The notes under the pieces were generated by a model that saw only the letters and a list, made by a program, of their open reading frames with translations, was not told the origin of the DNA and ran no database searches. From positions 1 through 18,832 of the forward strand of contig JAZSDN010000061.1 of the NCBI GenBank assembly GCA_045531205.1: DNA of 18,832 nt, read 5' to 3'. The DNA is from JAZNQL01 sp045531205 (GTDB lineage: Bacteria > Bacillota > Clostridia > UMGS1883 > UMGS1540). The translations under genes were made by a program, and so were the position numbers. How positions within the stretch are numbered: position 1 is the first letter of the stretch; each line of letters starts with the position of its first letter. Shown piece by piece: positions 1 through 8,357 of this stretch.

Positions 1-140
1 CATTGAAAACTATGTTCATTACTTTAATAACGAAAGATTATCATACAAATTAAATTACAAAACCCCTGTTCAATATAGAGTTGAACAAGGGTTTGCATAA
101 TCCGTGGTTTTTTAGTGTCTACTTTTACTTGACAAGTTCA
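1..140 (+). mobile_element. 3' end of an IS3-family insertion sequence (partial)
   Basis: The window opens inside an insertion sequence. The first 100 bases encode the C-terminal end of an IS3/IS150-type transposase, followed by about 40 untranslated bases that would contain the right terminal inverted repeat. I place the element's end near 140, at a TTGACAAGTTCA-like stretch. This boundary is a guess, because the left end is outside the window and no repeat pairing or target duplication can be checked. The element ends about 25 bases from the stop codon of the last glycosidase gene, which runs the opposite way. Confidence 0.6.
2..100 (+). CDS. IS3-family transposase OrfB, C-terminal fragment (runs in from outside the window)
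   Basis: Reading from base 2 gives 32 residues up to a TAA at 98-100, with no start codon in the window. The peptide contains YVHYFNNERLSYKLNYKTPVQYR split over two stretches: the YxxYFNNERLSYKL part and the KTPVQYR part. This is the hallmark C-terminus of IS3-family OrfB integrases (rve fold), just after the catalytic glutamate region. The protein would catalyse cut-and-paste or circle-mediated transposition of the element. Whether the upstream part is intact cannot be judged. The fragment is too short for standard ORF-length cutoffs but is recognisable. I am fairly sure of the family and not of the IS subgroup. Confidence 0.8.
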   Translation: MENYVHYFNNERLSYKLNYKTPVQYRVEQGFA

Positions 141-165
141 GCACTTTACTGCAGAGTGTTTTTAT

Positions 166-2451
166 TTAGTCAAGTTTAAACATCTTTGTTTCGCCAAAAA
201 TCATATCAAATTCAAACTCGGTTACATTTTCAGCATAGGTTTTCTTTTCATACACCTCATAAGGCGAGCAAGCCTTGGGAAGGTGTATTTTCTTTTTACC
301 TGTGCTTGATGCATGAATTGTTATATATCTCGGGTTCTGGAACACAACCTCATCCTGCCAGTTCCAGATATGACATCCCGACCATTTTGCAATAGAACGT
401 ATAATTTCGGCACCCACTACCTTCGAACCGCACCAGAAAACATTGTATCCGTCTGCCTTTTTATATACAAGTGCACTTTTTCCGTCGTCCTTGAAGGTTC
501 CCAAAATTTCTGCATCTGCATCTTCTGCGTAGATATAAGGAGAAACTACCGAAGGCTCATAGTTACCAACATTCCAGTCAGGTGATGTTACTGCATTTAT
601 TCTTATGTGCCTGTCTAAAGAACCAAAGGTTTTTCCTTTGTCGGCATATTTCATTTTATCGTCTTCCACAATGCCGAACATAGGTACCGCTACAACATTT
701 TCCTGTTTAAACTTTATACCTGTCAAGTCTTCCATATTATCTACCGAGAACTTTTTGTCTTTATCGGTATTTATAATCCCTGAAGCATACATAAACAGTG
801 CCGTTGCATTATTCTTTTTAAGCTTTGCCTTTATTTCTTCTCTTTCCTTGTCTGTCAGGCAGTAGTCATTAAAGAACACATACATTTTATAATCAGGCAT
901 TTTGGGGTTTGCCAAATCATTGTGATAATAAATATCAACACCCGCACCGATTCTTGCAATTTCGTAGTTACGCATATACTCAATAGTATCGTGAGTTGTT
1001 TTAGGTCCTACCATATTTACGCTTTCTTCATCGTAAATAAATGCAATCTCATGTTTCTTGTCACGGTCTTTTGAATAGAACTCCTTGGCAATTTCCGTCT
1101 GTCTTGCAAAAAGCTCATAAGCTTCGGGGAACTTATATCTTCCTCCGCCCACGTGCTGGTCAAACCACCAGCCCTGCAAATCATCGCCAATGTTTCTGCC
1201 GAAGTTTCTCTTCAAAACATTAACTGTGTCTTCCGGCGTATATACATCGTATGCCTGTTTGAATATGTCTATCTCTTTATGACAGCGTGTATCGTCTTCA
1301 ACTACAAACATACGGTTGTGAAGGCGCATTGAGTCATACATACATCTCTGACCTTCAAATCCGCCTCTCTGACGGTTTTGGTAAACACCGGGTGCCGAGA
1401 ATATATCTATATATCCTGATTCTAAAATTTCATACACCGCAGGTACGGATGTAGTATTAAAAAAGTGAGTTGCACCAAAATTCCCGTAAAACGCACCTGT
1501 TAAAAGTTCTTTATTTGTATCTTTTATAAGCTTGCCAAAATACATAAGCGATTTTGAAGTAGCTTTTGCTCGGGCTCTGTAATAATCAAACACAGCCATA
1601 TTTTTATCAACGTTCAAAAATGAACCTATATTGAATTCTGTATCAAGTCTTTCAGGCTTTAAGGGTTCTTCGCTTCTGTATCGCATTTTGATGTCATAGT
1701 CTGCACCGCATAAATCATAACGCATATCCATAGAATAATATCTCTGCTCTAAATCGGGAATTTTTGGGTCGTCAAAAGTTGCAGTTTCATCATTCCACGC
1801 ACGACGCAGATTTTCTTCTGTGCCATACTTCTCTCGAAGATAAAGCGAAAACTCTCTTTTCAAAGATTCACTGCAATCGCCGTATATTCCTTTTTGTGGG
1901 TCTGTGTGTTTTCCAAGCTGAATCCATTCACTTGTTGCACCTGCTGCAAAAAAGAGACCGGCAATATGGTCTATGTAATCTTTTTTCAAAAGCTCATTGT
2001 ATGTTTCCATCAAATATTCGCCTGCTTTTATTCTCCACTTTTCAGAGTAAAGTGTATAACAGGCAGGAAAATCGTTAAGATATGATTCCGTGTATAAAGT
2101 TGCCGAAGGATGTGAACCATCTGACATTGTCATACATTCCTGTAAATTCTCTTCAACCCACTCGTTTGATGGATGAAGGCCTATTCTAAGCATAATAACA
2201 GCATCAGGAACAGCCTTAAGCAAAGCTTTAACATCCTTGTCAAGTTCATCTAAAGCATTGTCCATTATCCAGTTTGTATCACAAATCAAGAAGTATACCT
2301 TTATACCTGACTCTCCAAGGTTTTTAAGATATTCGTGGTCGCTTTTGTGAAGACCTCTGCTTGAATTATTTATTGTTGCCATCATTGGCGGATATACCTT
2401 ACCCTGATGGCTTATAGCAGGACTTCCGTTTACATCAATAAGTTTACTCAT
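166..2451 (-). CDS. GH42-like (clan GH-A) glycoside hydrolase, tandem copy 1 of 3
   Basis: This 761-residue protein resembles clan GH-A glycosidases with GH42-type architecture: a TIM barrel (about 1-450), a flavodoxin/amidotransferase-like trimerisation domain (about 465-660) and a small C-terminal beta domain. The probable acid/base is E175 in FFAAGATSEW at the end of strand 4. The probable nucleophile is E385 in MFVVEDDTR at strand 7. The strand-8 motif is GWWFDQHVGGGRY (427-439), reminiscent of the FQWRxSxGG motif of GH42. There is no signal peptide, so it should act in the cytoplasm on imported oligosaccharides. It is the last gene of the galE-hflX-GH operon, 16 bases after copy 2. GAGGAG lies 6 bases before the ATG. 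No clear terminator follows the stop, and an IS element begins about 25 bases on. Substrate unknown; beta-galactosidase is only one possibility. The exact GH family is uncertain. Confidence 0.7.
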   Translation of the reverse strand: MSKLIDVNGSPAISHQGKVYPPMMATINNSSRGLHKSDHEYLKNLGESGIKVYFLICDTNWIMDNALDELDKDVKALLKAVPDAVIMLRIGLHPSNEWVEENLQECMTMSDGSHPSATLYTESYLNDFPACYTLYSEKWRIKAGEYLMETYNELLKKDYIDHIAGLFFAAGATSEWIQLGKHTDPQKGIYGDCSESLKREFSLYLREKYGTEENLRRAWNDETATFDDPKIPDLEQRYYSMDMRYDLCGADYDIKMRYRSEEPLKPERLDTEFNIGSFLNVDKNMAVFDYYRARAKATSKSLMYFGKLIKDTNKELLTGAFYGNFGATHFFNTTSVPAVYEILESGYIDIFSAPGVYQNRQRGGFEGQRCMYDSMRLHNRMFVVEDDTRCHKEIDIFKQAYDVYTPEDTVNVLKRNFGRNIGDDLQGWWFDQHVGGGRYKFPEAYELFARQTEIAKEFYSKDRDKKHEIAFIYDEESVNMVGPKTTHDTIEYMRNYEIARIGAGVDIYYHNDLANPKMPDYKMYVFFNDYCLTDKEREEIKAKLKKNNATALFMYASGIINTDKDKKFSVDNMEDLTGIKFKQENVVAVPMFGIVEDDKMKYADKGKTFGSLDRHIRINAVTSPDWNVGNYEPSVVSPYIYAEDADAEILGTFKDDGKSALVYKKADGYNVFWCGSKVVGAEIIRSIAKWSGCHIWNWQDEVVFQNPRYITIHASSTGKKKIHLPKACSPYEVYEKKTYAENVTEFEFDMIFGETKMFKLD

Positions 2452-2467
2452 AACTATCTCCTCAAAA

Positions 2468-4759
2468 TCAGTCTAATCTGAACATTTTTGTTTCTCCAAA
2501 GCCCAAATCAAATTCAAGCTCTGTTACATTTTGGGCATAAGTTTTCTTTTCGTAGACTTCATAGGGCGAACAAGCTTTGGGGAAATATATTTTCTTCTTA
2601 CCTGTGCTTGTTCCGTGTATTGTTACATACTTTGTGTTCTGGAACAATACTTCGTCCTGCCAGTTCCATATATGGCATCCTGACCATTTTGCAATAGAAC
2701 GGATAATTTCGGCACCCACTACCTTTGAACCACACCAGAAGGAATGGTATCCGTCAGCTTTTTTGTATGCAAGCGCTACCTCGCCCGTTTCCTTATAATT
2801 ACCTAAAACTTCAGCCTCCTCATCGCAAACCGCAAAATAAGGCGCAACAATTGATGGCTCGTAGTTTCCTATTTCCCAGTCGGGAACGTGGATGGCATTG
2901 ATATGTATATGTCTGTCAAGGTCTCCAAAGGTTTTATAGTGGTCAGCATACTTTGTTTTGTCGTTTTGATTTATCGAGAACAATGGGTTTTCAGACTTGT
3001 TTTCCTGTCTGAATTTTATACCCGTTAAATCTTCCATATTTTTATACGAAAGCTTTTTGTCGGCATCGGGATTTATAAGACCTGATGCATACATAAAAAG
3101 TGCCGTTGCATTATTCTTTTTAAGCTTTGCCTTTATATCTTCTCTTTCCTTGTCAGTTAAGCAGTAATCGTTAAAGAAAACATACATCTTATAATCAGGC
3201 ATTTTGGGGTTTGCCAAATCATTGTGATAATAAATATCAACCCCTGCCCCTATATGTGCAATTTCGTAGTTTCGCATATATTCCACTGTATCGTGGGTAG
3301 CCTTGGGGCCTACAAGGTTTGTGCTTTCTTCGTCGTAAATAAATGCTATTTCGTGCTTTTTATCTCTGTCAAAGGTATATGCCTCTTGTGCAATTTCTGC
3401 CTGTCTTGCAAAAAGGTCAAAAGCTTCGGGGAAGTCATATCTTCCACCGCCTATAAGCTGGTCAAACCACCAACCATGTAAATCGTCACAAATGTTTCTG
3501 CCGAAATTACGTTTTAAAAGTTCTACACTTTCTTTTGCAGAATATACAGCAAAACCTTTTTTCCACATCGGGGGGTCAAGGTATGTACGAGTATCGTCCT
3601 CAACTATGAACATACAGTTGTGAAGTCTCATCGAGTCATACATACATCTTTGTCCTTCAAACCCGCCCGGCTGACGGTTCTGATAAACCCCGGGAGCTGA
3701 AAATACATCTATGTATCCTGACTCCAACACATCTACAACCCCTGCACAAGAGGTGGTGTTATAAAAATGTGTTGCACCGTAATTCCCGTAAAATGCCCCT
3801 GTTAAAAGGTTTTCTGACAATTCTTTTGTAAGCTTGCCAAAATACATAAGAGATTTTGATGTTGCAACTGCACGTGTGCGGTAATAGTCAAATACTGCCA
3901 TATTTTTGTCTACATTCAAAAATGAGCCAATGTTAAAGTCAGTTTCAAGCCTTCCCTCTTCTAAAGGCTTTCCTTCACGGAAATTTGTCTGCATTTTTAT
4001 GTCATAATCAGCACCGCATAAATCGTAACGCATATCCATAGAGTAATATCTCTGCTCTAAATCAGGAATTTTGGGGTCATCAAAAGTTGCAGTTTCGTCA
4101 TTCCACGCACGGCGGAGATTTTCTTCTGTTTTATATTTTTCACGAAGATACAGCGAAAACTCTCTTCTCATAGATTCACTGCAGTCGCCATATATGCCCT
4201 TTTGAGGTTGTGTATGAGCACCGGGCTGAATCCATTCGCTTGAACAACCTGCCGCAAAGAAAATGCCTGCAATATGGTCCTTGTAAGGCTTTTCCATAAG
4301 ACGGTTGTATGTTTCAGTCAGATATTCGCCTGCCTTTTTTCTCCATTTTTCAGAATAAAGTGTATAACATCCTGGCAAATCCGACGCATAAGACTCTGTA
4401 AGTAATCTGTGTTTTGCAAAGGTGCCGTCAGAATATTTTATACATTCTTCCATATTTTCTTCTATCCACTCATTTGAAGGATGAAGCCCAAGCCTTAACA
4501 TAACAATAGCATCGGGAACAGCTTCAAGAAGAATCTGCATATCGCTGTCAAGCCCGTCAAAAGCATTGTCCATAATCCAGGTAGTATCACATATCAAAAA
4601 GAATACCTTTATTCCCGATTCTCCAAGCTTTTTAAGATATTCGGGTTTATTGCAATGTTCTCCTTTTGATACATTTGTAATTGTCATCATCATAGGAGGA
4701 TATACCTTCCCGTTGTGACTTATAGCAGGACTTCCGTTTAATTCAATAAGCTTTCCCAT
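2468..4759 (-). CDS. GH42-like (clan GH-A) glycoside hydrolase, tandem copy 2 of 3
   Basis: 763 residues, aligning along the whole length with the genes on either side. The candidate acid/base E175 (GCSSEW) and nucleophile E387 (MFIVEDDTR) are kept, as are the strand-8 GWWFDQ motif and the trimerisation-like domain that starts around DRDKKHEIAFIYDEES. It differs from copies 1 and 3 mainly in barrel loops: about 29-38, 113-123, 257-272 (two residues longer than in copy 1) and 391-412. That pattern suggests a changed specificity with conserved chemistry. No signal peptide. A GGAGGGG Shine-Dalgarno site precedes the ATG, and the gap to copy 3 upstream is 19 bases, so co-transcription is very likely. 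Residues 211-256 are identical to copy 1, while other blocks match copy 3 better. Function is inferred from fold-level motifs only. Confidence 0.7.
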   Translation of the reverse strand: MGKLIELNGSPAISHNGKVYPPMMMTITNVSKGEHCNKPEYLKKLGESGIKVFFLICDTTWIMDNAFDGLDSDMQILLEAVPDAIVMLRLGLHPSNEWIEENMEECIKYSDGTFAKHRLLTESYASDLPGCYTLYSEKWRKKAGEYLTETYNRLMEKPYKDHIAGIFFAAGCSSEWIQPGAHTQPQKGIYGDCSESMRREFSLYLREKYKTEENLRRAWNDETATFDDPKIPDLEQRYYSMDMRYDLCGADYDIKMQTNFREGKPLEEGRLETDFNIGSFLNVDKNMAVFDYYRTRAVATSKSLMYFGKLTKELSENLLTGAFYGNYGATHFYNTTSCAGVVDVLESGYIDVFSAPGVYQNRQPGGFEGQRCMYDSMRLHNCMFIVEDDTRTYLDPPMWKKGFAVYSAKESVELLKRNFGRNICDDLHGWWFDQLIGGGRYDFPEAFDLFARQAEIAQEAYTFDRDKKHEIAFIYDEESTNLVGPKATHDTVEYMRNYEIAHIGAGVDIYYHNDLANPKMPDYKMYVFFNDYCLTDKEREDIKAKLKKNNATALFMYASGLINPDADKKLSYKNMEDLTGIKFRQENKSENPLFSINQNDKTKYADHYKTFGDLDRHIHINAIHVPDWEIGNYEPSIVAPYFAVCDEEAEVLGNYKETGEVALAYKKADGYHSFWCGSKVVGAEIIRSIAKWSGCHIWNWQDEVLFQNTKYVTIHGTSTGKKKIYFPKACSPYEVYEKKTYAQNVTELEFDLGFGETKMFRLD

Positions 4760-4778
4760 AATTTTCCCCTCCGCAAAT

Positions 4779-7067
4779 TTAGTCTAATCTGAACATTTTT
4801 GTCTGTCCAAGTAACATATCAATTTCAAGTTCTTCTACATTATTTGCATATACCTTTTGTTCGTATACTTCATAAGGTGTACAATTTTTAGGGAATATAA
4901 GTTTCTTTTTACCTGTGCTTGATGCATGTATTGTTACATACTTTGTATTCTGGAATGTTACATCATCGCTTTCGCACCATATATGGCATCCCGCACTTTT
5001 TGCAATAGCCCGTATAACCTCTGCACCGACTACCTTTGTTCCGCACCAGAATGAGGTATATCCGTCTGTCTTTTTGCATACAAGTGCAGGCTTTTTATCA
5101 ACTTTGTACTTTGCAATCACCTTTGCACCTTCATCTTCAGGATAAAAATAGGGAGATAAATATCCTCTTTCGTAGTTTCCTATTTCCCAGTCAGGAATAT
5201 GTATAACGGCGTGTGTTATTTTTCTGTCAAGATCACCAAAGGTTTTGCCCATGTCAACATCCTTTAAAATGTCGTTTTCACACATTCCGAACGATGGTAC
5301 CGCCACAGTGTTTTCCTGACACATTTTTATTCCTGTTAAATCTTCTATATTTTTTACCGAAAGTCTTGTGTCGGCATCAGGATTTATAAGTCCCGATGCA
5401 TACATAAACAGTGCCGTTGCATTGTTCTTTTTAAGCTTTGTTTTTATATCTTCTCTTTCCTTATCGGTTAAGCAATAATCGTTAAAGAAAACATAAAGCT
5501 TATAATCAGGCATCTTTGGATTGGCAAAATCGTTATGATAATAAATATCAACACCCGCACCTATATGAGCAATTTCGTAATTACGCATATATTCTATTGT
5601 ATCGTGCGTAGTTTTAGGGCCTACCATATTTACGCTTTCTTCATCATATATAAAAGCTATTTCATGTTTTTTATCTCTGTCAAAACTGTATGCTTCTTCT
5701 GCTATTTCGCTTTGACGCTTAAAAAGGTCATAAACCTTTTCGTGCTTGTATCTTCCGCCACCGAAATGCTGGTCAAACCACCACCCCTGCAAATCGTCGC
5801 AGATGTTTCTGCCAAAATTACGTTTTAATATTTCTATGGTATCTTCAACGCTGAAAAGGTCAAGTGCCTGCAGATATTCAGGAATTTCGGCATGCGTGCG
5901 GGTATCGTCTTCCACAACAAACATGGTGTTGTTTATACGCATAGAGTCGTACATACATCTTTGTCCTTCAAAACCGCCACGCTGACGGTTCTGGTAAACA
6001 CCGGGAGCAGAGAATATGTCAATAACTCCCGATTTTAAAACATCGTAAACCACGGGCGTTGAAACAGAGTTTGTAAAATGTGTTGCACCAAAGTTCCCGT
6101 AAAAAGCACCTGTTAAAAGGTTGTCCGACAATTCTTTGGTTATTTTTCCAAAATATATAAGTGATTTTGCCGTAGCAGTTGCACGTGCCCGGTAATAATC
6201 AAACACCGCTGTTTGCTTGTCAACATTCAAAAATGAACCTACGTTATAATCGTTAAAGAGTACATCATCCGTTACAGGCTTTCCTTCTCTGCGGTGTCTC
6301 ATTTTAATATCATAGTCAATACCACATCCGTCATAACGCATATCCATTGAATAATATCTCTCTGTAAGAGAAGGAATTTTAGGGTCATCAAAGCTTACAC
6401 TGTCATCCGCCCACGCACGGCGTAGATTTTCTTCTGTTTTATATTTTTCACGAAGATACAGCGAAAACTCTCTTTTCATAGATTCACTGCAGTCAGCGTA
6501 TATGCCCTTTTCGGGGATAGTATGTGCACCAAGCTGCCCCCATTCACTTGTAGAGCCTGCGGCAAAAAATATTCCCGCAATATGGTCTTTGTAAGGCTTT
6601 TCCATAAGGCGATTATAAGTTTCTACTAAATATTCGCCTGCCTTTTTTCTCCATTTTTCGGAATAAAGAGTATAACAACCGGGTAAATCTGTCTTATAGG
6701 ATTCTGTTCTTAAAAATGCAGTTGCGAATGTCCCGTCAGAATACTTTATGCACTCCTCCATATTTTCCTTTATCCATTCGTTTGAAGGATGAAGACCAAG
6801 CCTTAACATAACAACAGCGTCGGGTACTGCCGACAAAAGTGCATTCATATCATTGTCAAGCTCGTCAAAAGCATTTTCCATTATCCACGTAGTATCGCAT
6901 ATTAAAAAATATATTTTTATGCCCGACTTGCCTAAATTTTTAAGATACTCGTGGTCATTTTTATGCTCGCCGTCTTGTGCGTTTGTTATGGTCATCATCA
7001 TGGGAGGATATATCTTCCCATTGTGGCTTATTGCCCAGCTTCCGTTTACATCAACAAGCTTTCCCAT
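4779..7067 (-). CDS. GH42-like (clan GH-A) glycoside hydrolase, tandem copy 3 of 3 (promoter-proximal)
   Basis: 762 residues, the first of the three paralogs to be transcribed, 20 bases after hflX. AAGGAGAAGG precedes the ATG. Candidate catalytic residues are E175 (GSTSEW) and E386 (MFVVEDDTR). The strand-8 GWWFDQHFGGGRY motif and the C-terminal trimerisation-like domain are kept. It is the most divergent copy in places where copies 1 and 2 agree, for example W11 instead of P in the N-terminal NGSxAISHNGK motif, and the 219-240 stretch. Like the others it ends in TKMF(K/R)LD and has no export signal. It probably hydrolyses a glycosidic bond of an imported oligosaccharide. A non-GH42 clan GH-A family sharing the same trimerisation domain is an equally good name. 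Confidence 0.7.
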   Translation of the reverse strand: MGKLVDVNGSWAISHNGKIYPPMMMTITNAQDGEHKNDHEYLKNLGKSGIKIYFLICDTTWIMENAFDELDNDMNALLSAVPDAVVMLRLGLHPSNEWIKENMEECIKYSDGTFATAFLRTESYKTDLPGCYTLYSEKWRKKAGEYLVETYNRLMEKPYKDHIAGIFFAAGSTSEWGQLGAHTIPEKGIYADCSESMKREFSLYLREKYKTEENLRRAWADDSVSFDDPKIPSLTERYYSMDMRYDGCGIDYDIKMRHRREGKPVTDDVLFNDYNVGSFLNVDKQTAVFDYYRARATATAKSLIYFGKITKELSDNLLTGAFYGNFGATHFTNSVSTPVVYDVLKSGVIDIFSAPGVYQNRQRGGFEGQRCMYDSMRINNTMFVVEDDTRTHAEIPEYLQALDLFSVEDTIEILKRNFGRNICDDLQGWWFDQHFGGGRYKHEKVYDLFKRQSEIAEEAYSFDRDKKHEIAFIYDEESVNMVGPKTTHDTIEYMRNYEIAHIGAGVDIYYHNDFANPKMPDYKLYVFFNDYCLTDKEREDIKTKLKKNNATALFMYASGLINPDADTRLSVKNIEDLTGIKMCQENTVAVPSFGMCENDILKDVDMGKTFGDLDRKITHAVIHIPDWEIGNYERGYLSPYFYPEDEGAKVIAKYKVDKKPALVCKKTDGYTSFWCGTKVVGAEVIRAIAKSAGCHIWCESDDVTFQNTKYVTIHASSTGKKKLIFPKNCTPYEVYEQKVYANNVEELEIDMLLGQTKMFRLD

Positions 7068-7087
7068 AGTTTCCTTCTCCTTAAGTT

Positions 7088-8347
7088 TTAAATTTCATAT
7101 TCTTTATATCTTGCTTTTGCAGTAGCGTCTGCCATAAACTCAATCAATGTTCCTTCGGGCTCGTAGCTTTCGGAAATTATTGAATCCAAAAGCTGTATCT
7201 CGTTTACATATTTACCAAGAGTATACGGAATTAAAACCTTCATCTTACTGCGTTTACCGGGCATTGTTTGGTCAAGTGCATTCATAAGTGCATCTGTATT
7301 TTCGCCCGTTTTTGCCGATATATAAACACAAGTTTCTGTATTCTTTACACTTTTTAAATCTATGCCCGCCTCATCGCATTTATTGTAAACCGATATTATG
7401 GGCTTTCCGTTACAACCAAGCTCTGAAAGCAGATTTTGCACAACCTCTGTCTGATTGTGCATCTGGTCGCTTGATGCATCTATAATATGAAGTAATACAT
7501 CTGCCTGTACTGCTTCTTCAAGTGTTGATTTAAATGCTTCTATAAGATGATGAGGGAGCTTTCGTATAAAGCCTACTGTGTCTATCAAAAGACCCTGCCT
7601 TCCGTCGGGTAAGGTTATGGCTCTTGCGGTGGGGTCAAGCGTTGCAAAAAGCATATCCTCTGCCAAAACTCCTGCATTTGTAAGAAAATTCAGCAATGTG
7701 GATTTTCCTGCATTTGTGTATCCCACTAAAGCGGCAATGGGTACTTCGTCTTTTTTTCTGCGTTCTCTTATAAGGTCGCGGTGGCGTTTTATTGCTTCAA
7801 TTTCCCTTTCAAGAGAGTGTATGCGGGTTCTTATATGACGTCTGTCAGATTCAAGCTTTGTTTCGCCGGGGCCTCTTGTGCCTATACCGCCACCAAGTCT
7901 TGAAAGCCCTGCATATCCGCCTGCAAGTCTTGGAAGATTATATTTAAGCTGTGCAAGCTCTACCTGAAGCTTGCCTTCCCCCGACCTTGCTCTGCCTGCA
8001 AAAATATCGAGTATAAGAGCACTTCTGTCAATAACCTTAACACCTAATGCCTCTTCAAGATTACGAAGCTGTACCCCTGTAAGCTCATCATCGGCTATTA
8101 CAAGGTTTGCTTCTAAGCTTTCGCAGGCTTCTTTTATTTCAAGCAGTTTTCCTTCGCCTACATAAGTAGCTTTTTCAGGGGTGTCCTTATTCTGGACAAT
8201 ATGCCCCAAAACCTCTGCCCCCGCAGTTTCGGCAAGACTTTCAAGCTCCCTCATTGATTCCTCTGTGCTATCCTCCAAAGGATTTATAAGGTCACGGTGT
8301 ACCCCTACTAAAATTGCCTTTTCTCTTCCCTCTTCGTTATAGAACAT
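7088..8347 (-). CDS. hflX: GTPase HflX (ribosome-splitting/associated GTPase)
   Basis: The 419-residue protein has the full HflX layout. The N-terminal HflX domain includes EVLGHIVQNKDTP and the glycine-rich GGGIGTRGPGETKLE (152-166), followed by a charged coiled-coil linker (about 170-200). The G domain has G1 GYTNAGKST (209-217), G2 DPTAR, G3 DTVGF (256-260), G4 NKCD (322-325) and G5 SAKTG (344-348). A short C-terminal domain ends the protein. HflX binds 50S/70S ribosomes, splits stalled ribosomes after stress and hydrolyses GTP; that role is known from the family. It acts in the cytoplasm. GAGGAA lies 6 bases before the ATG, and only 10 bases separate it from galE. A ribosome-rescue GTPase between galE and glycosidase genes is unusual and may be simple read-through organisation. 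Identification is firm. Confidence 0.95.
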   Translation of the reverse strand: MFYNEEGREKAILVGVHRDLINPLEDSTEESMRELESLAETAGAEVLGHIVQNKDTPEKATYVGEGKLLEIKEACESLEANLVIADDELTGVQLRNLEEALGVKVIDRSALILDIFAGRARSGEGKLQVELAQLKYNLPRLAGGYAGLSRLGGGIGTRGPGETKLESDRRHIRTRIHSLEREIEAIKRHRDLIRERRKKDEVPIAALVGYTNAGKSTLLNFLTNAGVLAEDMLFATLDPTARAITLPDGRQGLLIDTVGFIRKLPHHLIEAFKSTLEEAVQADVLLHIIDASSDQMHNQTEVVQNLLSELGCNGKPIISVYNKCDEAGIDLKSVKNTETCVYISAKTGENTDALMNALDQTMPGKRSKMKVLIPYTLGKYVNEIQLLDSIISESYEPEGTLIEFMADATAKARYKEYEI

Positions 8348-8357
8348 TAAATATTCC

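Noticed and set aside
60..96. Hairpin at the start of the window (AAACCC...GGGTTT with TGTTCAA/TTGAACA) as a regulatory structure
   Set aside because: It lies within the transposase coding sequence and the pairing is interrupted; coding explains the bases adequately.
140..165. Terminator for the glycosidase operon
   Set aside because: The only pairing (CACT with AGTG) is four bases long with a large loop and is not followed by a T run on the minus strand.
186..7125. Numerous + strand open frames of 60-104 codons inside the glycosidase genes
   Set aside because: They are antisense shadows of the three long genes, lack ribosome-binding sites, and recur at equivalent positions only because the sense genes are paralogous.
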